Source of the DNA: MM2 sp035460165
Lineage (GTDB): Bacteria > Pseudomonadota > Gammaproteobacteria > Burkholderiales > Methylophilaceae
DNA: 64,000 nucleotides
Assembly (NCBI GenBank): GCA_035460165.1
Contig: DATHWW010000018.1
Coordinates: forward strand, 1-64,000
Direction of reading: 5' to 3'
How positions within the stretch are numbered: the stretch's first letter is position 1; every line of letters begins with the position of its first letter. The notes under the pieces were generated by a model. It was not told where the DNA came from, searched no databases, and saw only the letters and a program-made list of their open reading frames with translations. Of this stretch, positions 1 to 8,257 are shown one piece after another. The position numbers were made by a program, and so were the translations under genes.

Positions 1-76
1 GGCTCCGGTCGATGCGCTTGCATAACCGGTCATGCTGTAAACTGCCATCGAACTTATCGCATTGCAAAATCCGATT

Positions 77-1045
77 ATGTCAAAGCTGAAACCCGCGCCA
101 CTGCCTGCGGGCACCGTGGTCGGGGGTTACCAGGTCATCAAGAAGTTGGCGGCCGGCGGCTTTGGTGTCGTCTATCTCTGCGAAGACAGCGAGCGGCGGT
201 TGATCGCGCTGAAGGAATACCTGCCGGCCTCGCTGGCCGAACGCTCGGTGGGCGAGCTCACGCCCCGCGTCAAACCCGAGAAGCAGCCCTTGTACCGCCT
301 GGGCCTGAAGAGCTTCTTCGAGGAAGGCCGTTCGCTCGCGCAGATCAGCCACCCGAGCGTCGTCTCGGTGCTGAACTTCTTCCGCGAGAACGAGACCGTC
401 TACATGGTGATGAACTACCTGCAGGGCGACACCCTGCAGGACTTCATCGTCACGGCGCGTGACCTGAAGCGCGACAAGGTTTTCAGGGAATCGACGATTC
501 GTTCACTGTTCGACGAGATCCTCCGTGGACTGCGCATCGTGCATCAGCACAAGATGCTGCACTTGGACATCAAGCCGGCGAACATCTTCATCACGAACGA
601 CAACAAGGCGGTCATGCTCGACTTCGGCGCGGCCCGCGAGGTGCTGTCGAAGGAAGGTAATTTCATCCGCCCCATGTACACGCCGGGCTTCGCGGCGCCT
701 GAGATGTACCGGCGCGACGGCACGCTCGGCCCCTGGACCGACATCTACGCGATCGGCGCGTGCATCTACGCCTGCATGCAGGGCTATCCGCCGAACGACG
801 CGCCGCAGCGCATCGAAAAGGACCGCCTCGGGCTGTCGCTGTCGCGCTTGCGCAATGTGTATTCCGACAACCTGATCGAAGTCACCGAATGGTGCATGTC
901 GCTCGACCCGCTGTCGCGCCCGCAAAGCGTGTTCGCGCTGCAGAAGGAACTGGCGCGCGAGACCGAGCGCCGCTACACCAAGCTCAGCTTCAGCGAGCGG
1001 CTGAAGCTGCAGCTCGAAAACATCAAGACCGGCGCAAAGGCGTGA
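77..1045 (+). CDS. Serine/threonine protein kinase (Hanks type)
   Basis: A 322-residue cytoplasmic protein kinase that should phosphorylate Ser/Thr on unknown targets. The kinase motifs are complete: glycine loop AAGGFGVVY near residues 25-33, the Lys of ALKEY near 46, catalytic HLDIKPAN near 162-169, DFG near 182, and an APE motif (AAPEMY). It is short for the family and has no membrane segment or PASTA/sensor domain, so it is little more than a bare kinase domain. I start at ATG 77; an in-frame TTG at 62 would add five residues. Ten bases downstream lies a PP2C phosphatase, its probable antagonist, and then rph-rdgB-hemW on the same strand. Family is certain; substrate is unknown. Confidence 0.92.
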   Translation: MSKLKPAPLPAGTVVGGYQVIKKLAAGGFGVVYLCEDSERRLIALKEYLPASLAERSVGELTPRVKPEKQPLYRLGLKSFFEEGRSLAQISHPSVVSVLNFFRENETVYMVMNYLQGDTLQDFIVTARDLKRDKVFRESTIRSLFDEILRGLRIVHQHKMLHLDIKPANIFITNDNKAVMLDFGAAREVLSKEGNFIRPMYTPGFAAPEMYRRDGTLGPWTDIYAIGACIYACMQGYPPNDAPQRIEKDRLGLSLSRLRNVYSDNLIEVTEWCMSLDPLSRPQSVFALQKELARETERRYTKLSFSERLKLQLENIKTGAKA

Positions 1046-1055
1046 GGATCGCCGC

Positions 1056-1976
1056 ATGAGGTTCTCCGTCTACCAGATCAGCCGCAAGGGCGGCCGCGAG
1101 AAGAACGAAGATCGCATGGGCTATTGCTACACGCGGGATTCGGGTCTGTTCGCGCTGGCCGATGGCATGGGGGGGCACCCGGAGGGCGAGGTCGCCTCGC
1201 AGCTGGCGCTGCAGACGCTGGCCGCCATGTTCCAGCGCGATGCCAAGCCGGTGCTGAAGGATCCGATGCGCTTCCTGCACGACGCCATCATCGCGGGCCA
1301 TCACCAGCTGATCCGCTACGCAACCGAGAAGGCCCTGATCGACACGCCGCGCACCACCATCGTCGCCTGTGTGCTGCAGGGGAACACGGCCTACTGGGCG
1401 CACTGCGGCGATTCCCGGCTCTACCTCGTTCGCGGCGACAAGCTGATCGCCCGCACCCGCGACCACAGCTATTCCGAGCTGCAGGACACGATGGCGCAGG
1501 TCGTGCCGATGGGCGAGCGCTTCAACCGCAACGTGCTGTTCACCTGTCTGGGCAGCCCGGGCAAGCCGGTCGTCGACACGGTGGGGCCGCTGATCCTGCA
1601 GAAGCGCGATCGCCTGCTGCTGTGCTCCGACGGGCTGTGGGGCAGTATCAGCGACGACACCATCACCGAGCAGCTCGCCACGCGCTCGATCTCCGACGCC
1701 GTGCCCGAGCTGGTCGAGCAGGCGCTGCGCAAGGGCGGTCCGAAGAGCGACAACGTGACCGTGCTCTCGGTCGAGTGGGAGGCGGCCGAAAATGCCGTCC
1801 CCGACCAGGCCATCTCCACCCAGACCCTGGGCGAGGAGGTGTTCGCCTCCACGATCCAGGCCAGTGTCGGCGCCGGCTCTGGCGAACCCGACGAGCTGGA
1901 CGAAGCCGAGATCGACCGCTCGATCCGCGAGATCAACGAGGCCATCCGGCGCTCGTCCGAATCCAAGAAGCACTGA
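1056..1976 (+). CDS. PP2C-family serine/threonine phosphatase
   Basis: A 306-residue metal-dependent protein phosphatase of the PP2C/Stp type, expected to reverse the action of the kinase encoded just upstream. Visible metal-site motifs are NEDRMG near residues 17-22, ADGMGGH near 35-41, the CSDGLWG block, and DNVTVLS near residue 225. A C-terminal tail of about 70 residues rich in Glu and Ser follows the catalytic domain. There is no membrane segment. It begins 10 bases after the kinase stop and ends 10 bases before rph, so a common transcript is likely. Similar kinase/phosphatase pairs occur with type VI secretion, but no such genes are in the window. Confidence 0.92.
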   Translation: MRFSVYQISRKGGREKNEDRMGYCYTRDSGLFALADGMGGHPEGEVASQLALQTLAAMFQRDAKPVLKDPMRFLHDAIIAGHHQLIRYATEKALIDTPRTTIVACVLQGNTAYWAHCGDSRLYLVRGDKLIARTRDHSYSELQDTMAQVVPMGERFNRNVLFTCLGSPGKPVVDTVGPLILQKRDRLLLCSDGLWGSISDDTITEQLATRSISDAVPELVEQALRKGGPKSDNVTVLSVEWEAAENAVPDQAISTQTLGEEVFASTIQASVGAGSGEPDELDEAEIDRSIREINEAIRRSSESKKH

Positions 1977-1986
1977 AAGGCCCGCC

Positions 1987-2712
1987 ATGTGTTTCGAACG
2001 CACGCAAGCCCGTGCAGCGGACGCTTTGCGCCCGCTCACCATCACCCGCCGCTACACGAAGCACGCCGAGGGTTCGGTGTTGATCGCCTTCGGCGACACC
2101 AAGGTGCTGTGCACCGCCTCGGTCGAGGAGAAGGTGCCGCCGCACAAGCGCGGCTCCGGCGAGGGCTGGGTCACCGCCGAGTACGGCATGTTGCCGCGCT
2201 CCACGCACACGCGCAGCGACCGCGAGGCCGCGCGCGGCAAGCAGAGCGGCCGCACGCAGGAGATCCAGCGCCTGATCGGCCGCTCGCTGCGCGCTGTGTT
2301 CGACCTGAAGGCGCTGGGTGAACGCAGCATCCACCTCGACTGCGACGTGCTGCAGGCCGACGGCGGCACGCGCACCGCGGCGATCACCGGCGCCTACGTG
2401 GCGGCGCACGACGCGGTGACCTGGCTGCTGGCGCAGGGCAAGCTCGGCGTCTCGCCGATCCGCGAGCCGGTGGCGGCGGTCAGCGTGGGTATCGTGCAGG
2501 GCACGCCGCTGCTGGATCTCGAATACATCGAGGACTCTGCCTGCGACACCGACATGAACGTCGTGATGACCGGTACCGGCCACTTCATCGAGGTCCAAGG
2601 CACTGCCGAAGGCGCCGCCTTCAGCCGTGCCGAGATGGACCGGCTGCTGGCGCTGGCCGAGCAGGGCATCCGCACGCTGGTCGCGGCCCAGGCCGCGGCG
2701 CTGAAGGACTGA
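1987..2712 (+). CDS. rph: Ribonuclease PH
   Basis: A 241-residue phosphorolytic 3'-5' exoribonuclease that trims the 3' ends of tRNA precursors using phosphate. The family blocks are present: LRPLTITRRYTKHAEGSVL near the N terminus, the TAEYGMLPRSTHTR segment, RTQEIQRLIGRSLR (RNA/phosphate binding), DCDVLQADGGTRTAAITGA, and the C-terminal DLEYIEDSACDTDMNVV. I take ATG 1987, because the longer open frame from 1792 lies inside the phosphatase gene. Length is usual for RNase PH. It sits between the kinase/phosphatase pair and rdgB, an order common in betaproteobacteria. Confidence 0.97.
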   Translation: MCFERTQARAADALRPLTITRRYTKHAEGSVLIAFGDTKVLCTASVEEKVPPHKRGSGEGWVTAEYGMLPRSTHTRSDREAARGKQSGRTQEIQRLIGRSLRAVFDLKALGERSIHLDCDVLQADGGTRTAAITGAYVAAHDAVTWLLAQGKLGVSPIREPVAAVSVGIVQGTPLLDLEYIEDSACDTDMNVVMTGTGHFIEVQGTAEGAAFSRAEMDRLLALAEQGIRTLVAAQAAALKD

Positions 2713-2723
2713 GGTCCACGGCC

Positions 2724-3353
2724 GTGCGCGTGGTCCTGGCCTCCAACAACGCGAAGAAGCTCGCCGAACTGCGGCGGCTGTTCGCCGCCCTGCCGATCGA
2801 GTTGGTGGCGCAGGGTTCGCTGGGCATCCCCGAGGCCGAGGAGCCGCACCACACCTTCGTCGAGAACGCGCTGGCCAAGGCGCGGCACGCCGCGGCGGCA
2901 GCGGGCTGCGCGGCGATCGCCGACGACTCCGGCCTTTGCGTCGATGCGCTGGGCGGCGCTCCGGGGGTCGTTTCGGCCCATTACGCGACGGTCGTGCTGC
3001 CGGCCGCCGCCGATCGCGAGGCACAGCGTGCGGTGCAGGACGCCGCCAACAACGCGCTGCTGCTCGAGCGCCTGCAAGGGCAGGCAGACCGGCGCGCCAG
3101 CTTCGTCAGCACCCTGGTCGCTTTGCGCCATGCCGACGATCCCCAGCCGCTGATCGCGTTCGGCCGCTGGCAGGGCGAGATCCTCGACGCGCCGCGCGGC
3201 GAGGCCGGTTTCGGCTACGACCCGCTGATGTTCATCCCCTCGCTCGGCCGCAGCGTCGCGCAGATGCCGGCCGAAGAGAAGAGCCGCTGCAGCCACCGGG
3301 CTCTCGCCGCGCGCGACATGCTTGCGCTGATGCGCGCACACTGGCTCGCGTGA
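2724..3353 (+). CDS. rdgB: XTP/dITP diphosphatase (RdgB/HAM1)
   Basis: A 209-residue house-cleaning pyrophosphatase that removes ITP, dITP and XTP from the nucleotide pool. The N-terminal nucleotide-binding block reads VLASNNAKKLAEL. Further on are the acidic DDSGLCVDALGGAPGV motif and the C-terminal GFGYDPLMFIPSLG and SHRALA blocks typical of the family. The start is GTG at 2724. Its stop overlaps the GTG start of hemW (GTGA), so the two are probably translationally coupled. Length is normal. Confidence 0.96.
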   Translation: MRVVLASNNAKKLAELRRLFAALPIELVAQGSLGIPEAEEPHHTFVENALAKARHAAAAAGCAAIADDSGLCVDALGGAPGVVSAHYATVVLPAAADREAQRAVQDAANNALLLERLQGQADRRASFVSTLVALRHADDPQPLIAFGRWQGEILDAPRGEAGFGYDPLMFIPSLGRSVAQMPAEEKSRCSHRALAARDMLALMRAHWLA

Positions 3354-4603
3354 ACACGCGAGCCATCGACGTGGCGGCGCTGCACCAGCGCGCCGGCACG
3401 CTGCAATTGGCGGCGTTGCCGCCGCTGGCGCTGTACGTCCACCTGCCGTGGTGCCTGAAGAAGTGCCCCTACTGCGATTTCAACTCGCATGAGTTGACGA
3501 CGGCGCCCATGCTCCGGCCCGACAGGCCCGGGGCTGGAACAGGCCGTGCGCTCGACGCCGGAGTGGAGTCGCGCTACCTCGACGCGCTGCGCGCTGACCT
3601 GGAAGCGGCCCTGCCGCTGGTCTGGGGCCGGCGCGTGGTCAGCGTCTTCATCGGTGGCGGTACGCCCAGCCTGTTCTCGCCCGACGCGATCGGGCAACTG
3701 CTGGCCGACGTGCGCGCCCGGTTGCCGCTGGAGCCGGGCTGCGAGATCACACTCGAGGCCAACCCGGGCACCTTCGAGCGCGAGCGCTTCAGCGCCTTCC
3801 GCGCGGCCGGCGTCACCCGCCTGTCGATCGGCGTGCAGAGCTTCGACGACGCCAAGCTGAAGGCGCTGGGCCGGGTGCACGATCGCGCCCAGGCCCTGGC
3901 GGCCGTCGAGGAAGCGCGCTCGTCCTTCGACACCTTCAACCTCGACCTGATGTATGCGCTGCCGGGGCAGAGCCTGGCCGATTGCGAGGCCGACGTGCGG
4001 CAGGCGCTCGCCTTCGAGCCGCCGCACCTGAGCGTCTACCACCTGACGCTGGAGCCGAACACCCAGTTCGCGTCGCGCCCGCCGGCCGGCCTGCCCGACG
4101 ACGACGTCGCCTTCGGCATGCTCGATCGCATCACCGAACTCACCTCCTTGGCGGGCCTCGCGCGCTACGAGGTCTCGGCCTATGCGCGGCCCGGCCACCG
4201 CTGCCACCACAACCTCAACTACTGGCAGTTCGGCGATTACCTGGGCATCGGGGCCGGTGCTCACAGCAAGCTCAGCTTCGCGCACCGCATCCTGCGCCAG
4301 ACCCGCTGGCGCGAGCCGGCGGCCTACCTGCGGCAGGCGGCGGAGGGCGCGGCAGTGTCCAACGAGCAGGAGGTGGCGCGCGAGGAACTGCCGTTCGAGT
4401 TCATGCTCAATGCGCTGCGCCTGAGAGAGGGCTTCGAACTGTCCCGGTTCGCCGAGCGCACCGGCCTCGCGGTGACCGCGATCCAGCGCGGGCTGGAGGC
4501 GGCCGAGGCCAAGGGCCTGATCGAGCGCGATCTCCAGCGTGTCTGGCCGACCGAGCGCGGCTTCGATTTCCTCAGCGACCTGCAGTCGCTGTTCCTGCCG
4601 TAG
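3350..4603 (+). CDS. hemW: Heme chaperone HemW (radical SAM, HemN-like)
   Basis: A 417-residue radical SAM protein. The CxxxCxxC cluster motif reads CLKKCPYC, followed by the SAM-binding IGGGTPS. The HNLNYW motif matches the HNxxYW signature of HemW, which separates it from true oxygen-independent coproporphyrinogen oxidases; HemW is thought to insert heme into respiratory proteins. Start is GTG 3350, overlapping the rdgB stop by four bases; the longer frame from 2936 is a shadow inside rdgB. A stretch of about 25 residues rich in Pro, Gly and Ala sits just after the cluster motif and looks like a lineage-specific insertion. Confidence 0.95.
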   Translation: MNTRAIDVAALHQRAGTLQLAALPPLALYVHLPWCLKKCPYCDFNSHELTTAPMLRPDRPGAGTGRALDAGVESRYLDALRADLEAALPLVWGRRVVSVFIGGGTPSLFSPDAIGQLLADVRARLPLEPGCEITLEANPGTFERERFSAFRAAGVTRLSIGVQSFDDAKLKALGRVHDRAQALAAVEEARSSFDTFNLDLMYALPGQSLADCEADVRQALAFEPPHLSVYHLTLEPNTQFASRPPAGLPDDDVAFGMLDRITELTSLAGLARYEVSAYARPGHRCHHNLNYWQFGDYLGIGAGAHSKLSFAHRILRQTRWREPAAYLRQAAEGAAVSNEQEVAREELPFEFMLNALRLREGFELSRFAERTGLAVTAIQRGLEAAEAKGLIERDLQRVWPTERGFDFLSDLQSLFLP

Positions 4604-4620
4604 CCAGCCGGGCGTGAAGC

Positions 4621-5709
4621 TCAGACCCGGTTGAGCGAGAGGCCCGCGGTGCTGCGCAGGCGATCGAGCAGGTGCGGTGCGATCTGCGACAGCGGCAGCA
4701 CCTCGTGCGCCGCGCCGGCCGCGATGGCCTCGCGCGGCATGCCGAACACCACGCAGCTCGCCTCGTCCTGGCACAGGTTGTAGCTGCCGGCGTCGCGCAT
4801 CTCGCGCATCGCCTTGGCGCCGTCGGCGCCCATGCCGGTCAGCATGATGCCGATGGCGTTCGGACCCACCACGCGGGCTGCGCTCTTGAACAGCACCTCG
4901 ACGCTGGGCTTGTGGCGGTTGACCGGCTCACCGTCCTGCACGCGGGCGACGTAGTTGGCGCCGCTGCGCTCCACGCTCAGGTGCAGGCCGCCGGGGGCGA
5001 TGTAGGCGTGCCCGGGCAGCACGCGTTCGCCGTCGCGTGCCTCGCGCACGCTGATGCGGCACAGCCCGTCGAGCCGGTTCGCGTAGCTGGTCGTGAAGCC
5101 GGGCGGCATGTGCTGGGTGATCACGACGGCCGGCGCGTCGGCCGGCAGCGCCATCAACACTTCCTTGGTGGCCTCGGTGCCACCGGTCGAGGCGCCGATG
5201 AACACGATCTTCTCGGTCGACAGACGGCCGAGGCTGGCGGCCGGCGCGGCCGCGCGCGGGGCGCTGGCGCCGGGCGCCGGCGACGGCGCAGTGACCAGCT
5301 TGCGCACGCGGGCCTGGGCCGCGGTACGGACTTTCTCGGTGATGTCGGCGCCGAGCTGGCGCAGGCCATCGGCGACGCAGATCTTCGGCTTGGCGACAAA
5401 GTCGACAGCGCCCAGTTCCAGCGCCTTCAGCGTGACCTCGGCGCCGCGCTCGGTCAGCGTCGACACCATCACCACCGGCGTGGGGCGCAGCCGCATCAGG
5501 CGCGACAGGAAATCGATGCCGTCCATGCGCGGCATCTCGACGTCGAGCGTGATCACGTCGGGATCGAGGTTGCGGATCATCTCGCGCGCGACGATCGGGT
5601 CGCTGGCCGCGCCGACGCAGCTCATGTCCGGTTCGCGGTTGATGATCTCGGTGAGCAGGCTGCGCACCAGCGCCGAATCGTCCACCACCACCACACGGAT
5701 CTTCGCCAT
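4621..5709 (-). CDS. cheB: Chemotaxis protein-glutamate methylesterase/deamidase CheB
   Basis: A 362-residue CheB that demethylates chemoreceptors when phosphorylated by CheA. Residues 1-120 form a receiver with phospho-acceptor Asp56 (TLDVEMPRMDG) and the Lys of AKP near 108. A Pro/Ala-rich linker of about 30 residues follows. The esterase domain has catalytic Ser174 (GASTGG), His200 (QHMPPGF) and Asp296 (GMGADGAKAM). I take the ATG at 5709 (MAKIRVVV), not the upstream extension. It is the last gene of a cheR-cheD-cheB run. A second cheB lies at 59.5 kb in the other half of the window. Confidence 0.97.
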   Translation of the reverse strand: MAKIRVVVVDDSALVRSLLTEIINREPDMSCVGAASDPIVAREMIRNLDPDVITLDVEMPRMDGIDFLSRLMRLRPTPVVMVSTLTERGAEVTLKALELGAVDFVAKPKICVADGLRQLGADITEKVRTAAQARVRKLVTAPSPAPGASAPRAAAPAASLGRLSTEKIVFIGASTGGTEATKEVLMALPADAPAVVITQHMPPGFTTSYANRLDGLCRISVREARDGERVLPGHAYIAPGGLHLSVERSGANYVARVQDGEPVNRHKPSVEVLFKSAARVVGPNAIGIMLTGMGADGAKAMREMRDAGSYNLCQDEASCVVFGMPREAIAAGAAHEVLPLSQIAPHLLDRLRSTAGLSLNRV

Positions 5710-5764
5710 CTTGTTCTCCCTGTTCTTGTGTACTCGATGCACCGTCCTGTCGCCGCCGGTGGGC

Positions 5765-6448
5765 TCAGAACAGGTCCACCGAGCCCCCACCGCCCGTGGC
5801 CGGCAGCACGGCCTTCGCGGCCGCACGATCCTGTGCCACCAGGGCGTCGGTGTTGGTCGCAGCCAGCCGCTTGACCATCGCCTTGCCGCTGGCGGGGAAG
5901 AAGCACACCTTGCGCGGGTAGACGTCGAGCACGTCCTTGCTGACCACCGGGATGCGCTCCGTCTTCAGGTAGTCCAGCACGAAGGCGGTGTTGCGTTCGC
6001 CGACGTTGAGCGTGCTCATCCCGCTCACCACCGCGCCGCCGCCGAACACCTTGGCCTCGAGCGTCAGGCGGTTCGCGCCGCGCTTGAGCATCTCGTTGAT
6101 CAGCAACTCCATCGCATAGGAACCGTAGCGGCCCGATTCCATCGCACCGCCGCCGTCGGGCAGCATGAAGTGGTTGAGTCCGCCGATGCGGCGCTCGCGG
6201 TCCCACAGGCAGGCTGCGATGCAGGAGCCCAGCGTGGTCATGATCAGCAGATCTTCGTCATGGACGAAGTACTCGCCCGGCAACACCTTCACGGCGTCGG
6301 CCTTGAAGTGGGCGTCGAAGAAGAAAAAGGAGGCCTCGCCCGGCTTGCGCGGCGCGGCCTTCAACTGCTCGAGGCGGGAGAACGGGCGGCCGGTGCCGCG
6401 CGCGGGGCCGGCGGCAGCGCCTGTGGGCTGGGCGATGGAAGAGAGCAT
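5765..6448 (-). CDS. cheD: Chemoreceptor glutamine deamidase CheD
   Basis: A 227-residue CheD, which deamidates specific Gln residues of methyl-accepting receptors to tune adaptation. The core reads TTLGSCIAACLWD, carrying the catalytic Cys, then GGLNHFMLPDG with the catalytic His, then the Thr/Ser-bearing VFGGGAV segment. The N-terminal 40 residues are low-complexity and probably disordered. The start is ATG 6448 (MLSSIAQ); the open frame continuing upstream is inside cheR. It lies 26 bases after cheR and 55 bases before cheB on the minus strand. The C-terminal 30 residues, rich in Ala and Gly, are longer than usual. Confidence 0.95.
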   Translation of the reverse strand: MLSSIAQPTGAAAGPARGTGRPFSRLEQLKAAPRKPGEASFFFFDAHFKADAVKVLPGEYFVHDEDLLIMTTLGSCIAACLWDRERRIGGLNHFMLPDGGGAMESGRYGSYAMELLINEMLKRGANRLTLEAKVFGGGAVVSGMSTLNVGERNTAFVLDYLKTERIPVVSKDVLDVYPRKVCFFPASGKAMVKRLAATNTDALVAQDRAAAKAVLPATGGGGSVDLF

Positions 6449-6474
6449 GAGGGCAGGGGGGCGGGTCGGGAAAT

Positions 6475-7341
6475 TCAGCGATCCACGCGCTCGTAGACCG
6501 TCTTGCCGCGCAGGCGGAACAGTTCGCGCGCGTCGCTGAAGTTCTCGGAATGGCCGACGAACAGCAGGCCTCCCGGCTTCATCACGCGGTGGATGCCTTC
6601 CAGCACGCGGCGCTGCGTCGGGTTGTCGAAGTAGATCATCACGTTGCGGCAGAACACGATGTCGAACGGGTCGCCCAGCGCCCAGGCGCTGCTCATCAGG
6701 TTGAAGGCGCGGAACTCGATCATGCGGGCCAGTTCGGGCTTCACGCGGATCGAGCCGGCGTTGGCCCCCGTGCCGCGCAGGAAGTGCGCGCGCAGCCGTT
6801 CGGGGCTCAGGCCGCGCGAGTCCGCGTCGTAGACGCCGCGGCTCGCGGTCGCCAGCACCTTGGTGTCGATGTCGCTGGCGACGAGCTTCACGTTGTGCTG
6901 GGCACCCAGCGCCTCGATGACCGTCATCGCCAGCGAATAGGGTTCCTCGCCGGTGGAGGCCGCGTTGCACCACATCCGTACGGCCTGGCCACGCCGTTGC
7001 TGCAGCGCCTGCGTCAGCAGCGGAAAGTGGTGCTCCTCACGGAAGAAGCTCGTCAGGTTGGTGGTCAGGCAGTTCACGAACTCCTGCCACTCTGCCTCGC
7101 CGGCAGGGCCACTGTGCTGTTCCAGCCACTGCAGGTAACTGCCGACCGAACGGTGCCCGGTGTCGCGCAGCCGGCGCGACAGCCGGCTGTAGACCATGGC
7201 CTGCTTGCCCGGCTGCAGGTTGATGCCGGCACGCTGGTAGATCAGGGCGCAGACGCGCTGGAAGTCGGCGGCTTCGAAATCGAACTCGCGTTCGCCGGCC
7301 GGCGGCGAAGCGGACAGGACGGATGACAGCACGGCGCTCAT
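6475..7341 (-). CDS. cheR: Chemotaxis protein methyltransferase CheR
   Basis: A 288-residue SAM-dependent methyltransferase that adds methyl groups to receptor glutamates. The N-terminal helical domain (FEAADFQRVCALIYQRAG) precedes the Rossmann domain. Within that domain are NLTSFFREEHHF, the SAM-binding WCNAASTGEEPYSLAM, an acidic SDID, and FDIVFCRNVMIYF. The length matches the family. It is the first gene of the cheR-cheD-cheB operon. A FliA-type promoter lies about 40 bases upstream, which puts the operon in the flagellar regulon. Confidence 0.96.
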   Translation of the reverse strand: MSAVLSSVLSASPPAGEREFDFEAADFQRVCALIYQRAGINLQPGKQAMVYSRLSRRLRDTGHRSVGSYLQWLEQHSGPAGEAEWQEFVNCLTTNLTSFFREEHHFPLLTQALQQRRGQAVRMWCNAASTGEEPYSLAMTVIEALGAQHNVKLVASDIDTKVLATASRGVYDADSRGLSPERLRAHFLRGTGANAGSIRVKPELARMIEFRAFNLMSSAWALGDPFDIVFCRNVMIYFDNPTQRRVLEGIHRVMKPGGLLFVGHSENFSDARELFRLRGKTVYERVDR

Positions 7342-7381
7342 GAGGGGGCGAGTTCGGACAGTGGCAGGGGGATCGTCAGGT

Positions 7382-7408
7382 TTATCGGCGGAAGTCTGGC
7401 GCCCTTGA
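7382..7408 (-). promoter_or_regulatory. Sigma-28 (FliA) type promoter for cheR-cheD-cheB
   Basis: Reading the minus strand, the -10 element GCCGATAA (7389 to 7382) is a perfect match to the FliA consensus. It lies 11 bases downstream of TCAAGGGC (7408 to 7401), a weaker match to the -35 consensus TAAAGTTT (4 of 8). The spacer length is the consensus one, and cheR starts about 40 bases further on. Transcription by the flagellar sigma factor is an inference from this match. Confidence 0.65.
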
Positions 7409-7489
7409 GCGGCCTGCCGGGCCGCAAGAAGCCGCGCGGAAGCGGCGCAGTTCGCAGCTTCACGCCCGTGTCGCCCCCGCTAGACTGCC

Positions 7490-8245
7490 GTGATCGTGAA
7501 GCCTTCCCGCCCCGCGCCGCCGGACGTGCCCCTGCCCACCGACGGACTCCACCTCGACACCGCGCTGCAACTGCTGCAGCGCGCCGGGCATGCGCTGTCG
7601 ACGGGTCCGCGCGACGCGGCCTGGCTGCAGCAACTGGTCGACGCGCTGTGCGACCTGTCCAGCCGAGACGCCCTCACCGGCCTGGCCAACCGCCGGCAGT
7701 TCGACCTCGCGCTCGAGCGCGAGACCGATCGTGTGGCCCGCTCGGGCGAGGCGGCACTGGTGCTGCTGCTCGATATCGACCATTTCAAGCGCGTCAACGA
7801 TACCTACGGCCACGCCGCCGGCGACATGGTGCTGCAGGCCGTGGCGCGCACGCTGCAGGAATGCGTACGTCCGATGGACACCGTGGCCCGCTACGGCGGC
7901 GAGGAGTTCGCGATCGTGCTGCCCAACTGCCCACCGGCATTCGCCCAGGCGGCCGCCGAGCGCGTGCGCCGAGCGGTCGAGGCGCGCACCGTCCCGTTGC
8001 CGCAGGGCATCACGCTGAGCGTCACCCTGAGTGCTGGCGGCGCGTTCGCGCCGCCATGGGTGCGCTCGTCGGCCCGCCTGTGGACCGAGCGTGCCGACGC
8101 CCAGCTCTACCGTGCCAAGGCCGAGGGCCGCAACCGCACGTGCATCGAGCCGACCGCCGTCTCGCTCGTCAGTGCCGAAGAGCGCGGCATGCTGTTCTCG
8201 CCCAGTCTGCCGATGCCACTCGACGATGTGGCGGCCACCTCCTAA
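7490..8245 (+). CDS. Diguanylate cyclase (GGDEF domain)
   Basis: A 251-residue soluble protein ending in a GGDEF domain that should make cyclic di-GMP from two GTP. The domain runs from about residue 55 to 220: DALTGLANRRQFD, the metal/substrate block LLLDIDHFKRVNDTYGHAAGD, then RYGGEEFAIVLP, a functional GGEEF variant. The N-terminal 50 residues are helical, with no recognisable sensor and no membrane segment. An RxxD inhibitory site is not obvious before GGEEF. The start is GTG 7490, with another GTG two codons later. It diverges from cheR and is followed 12 bases later by the FlhG-like ATPase. Confidence 0.9.
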   Translation: MIVKPSRPAPPDVPLPTDGLHLDTALQLLQRAGHALSTGPRDAAWLQQLVDALCDLSSRDALTGLANRRQFDLALERETDRVARSGEAALVLLLDIDHFKRVNDTYGHAAGDMVLQAVARTLQECVRPMDTVARYGGEEFAIVLPNCPPAFAQAAAERVRRAVEARTVPLPQGITLSVTLSAGGAFAPPWVRSSARLWTERADAQLYRAKAEGRNRTCIEPTAVSLVSAEERGMLFSPSLPMPLDDVAATS

Positions 8246-8257
8246 CTCCTCACCGCC

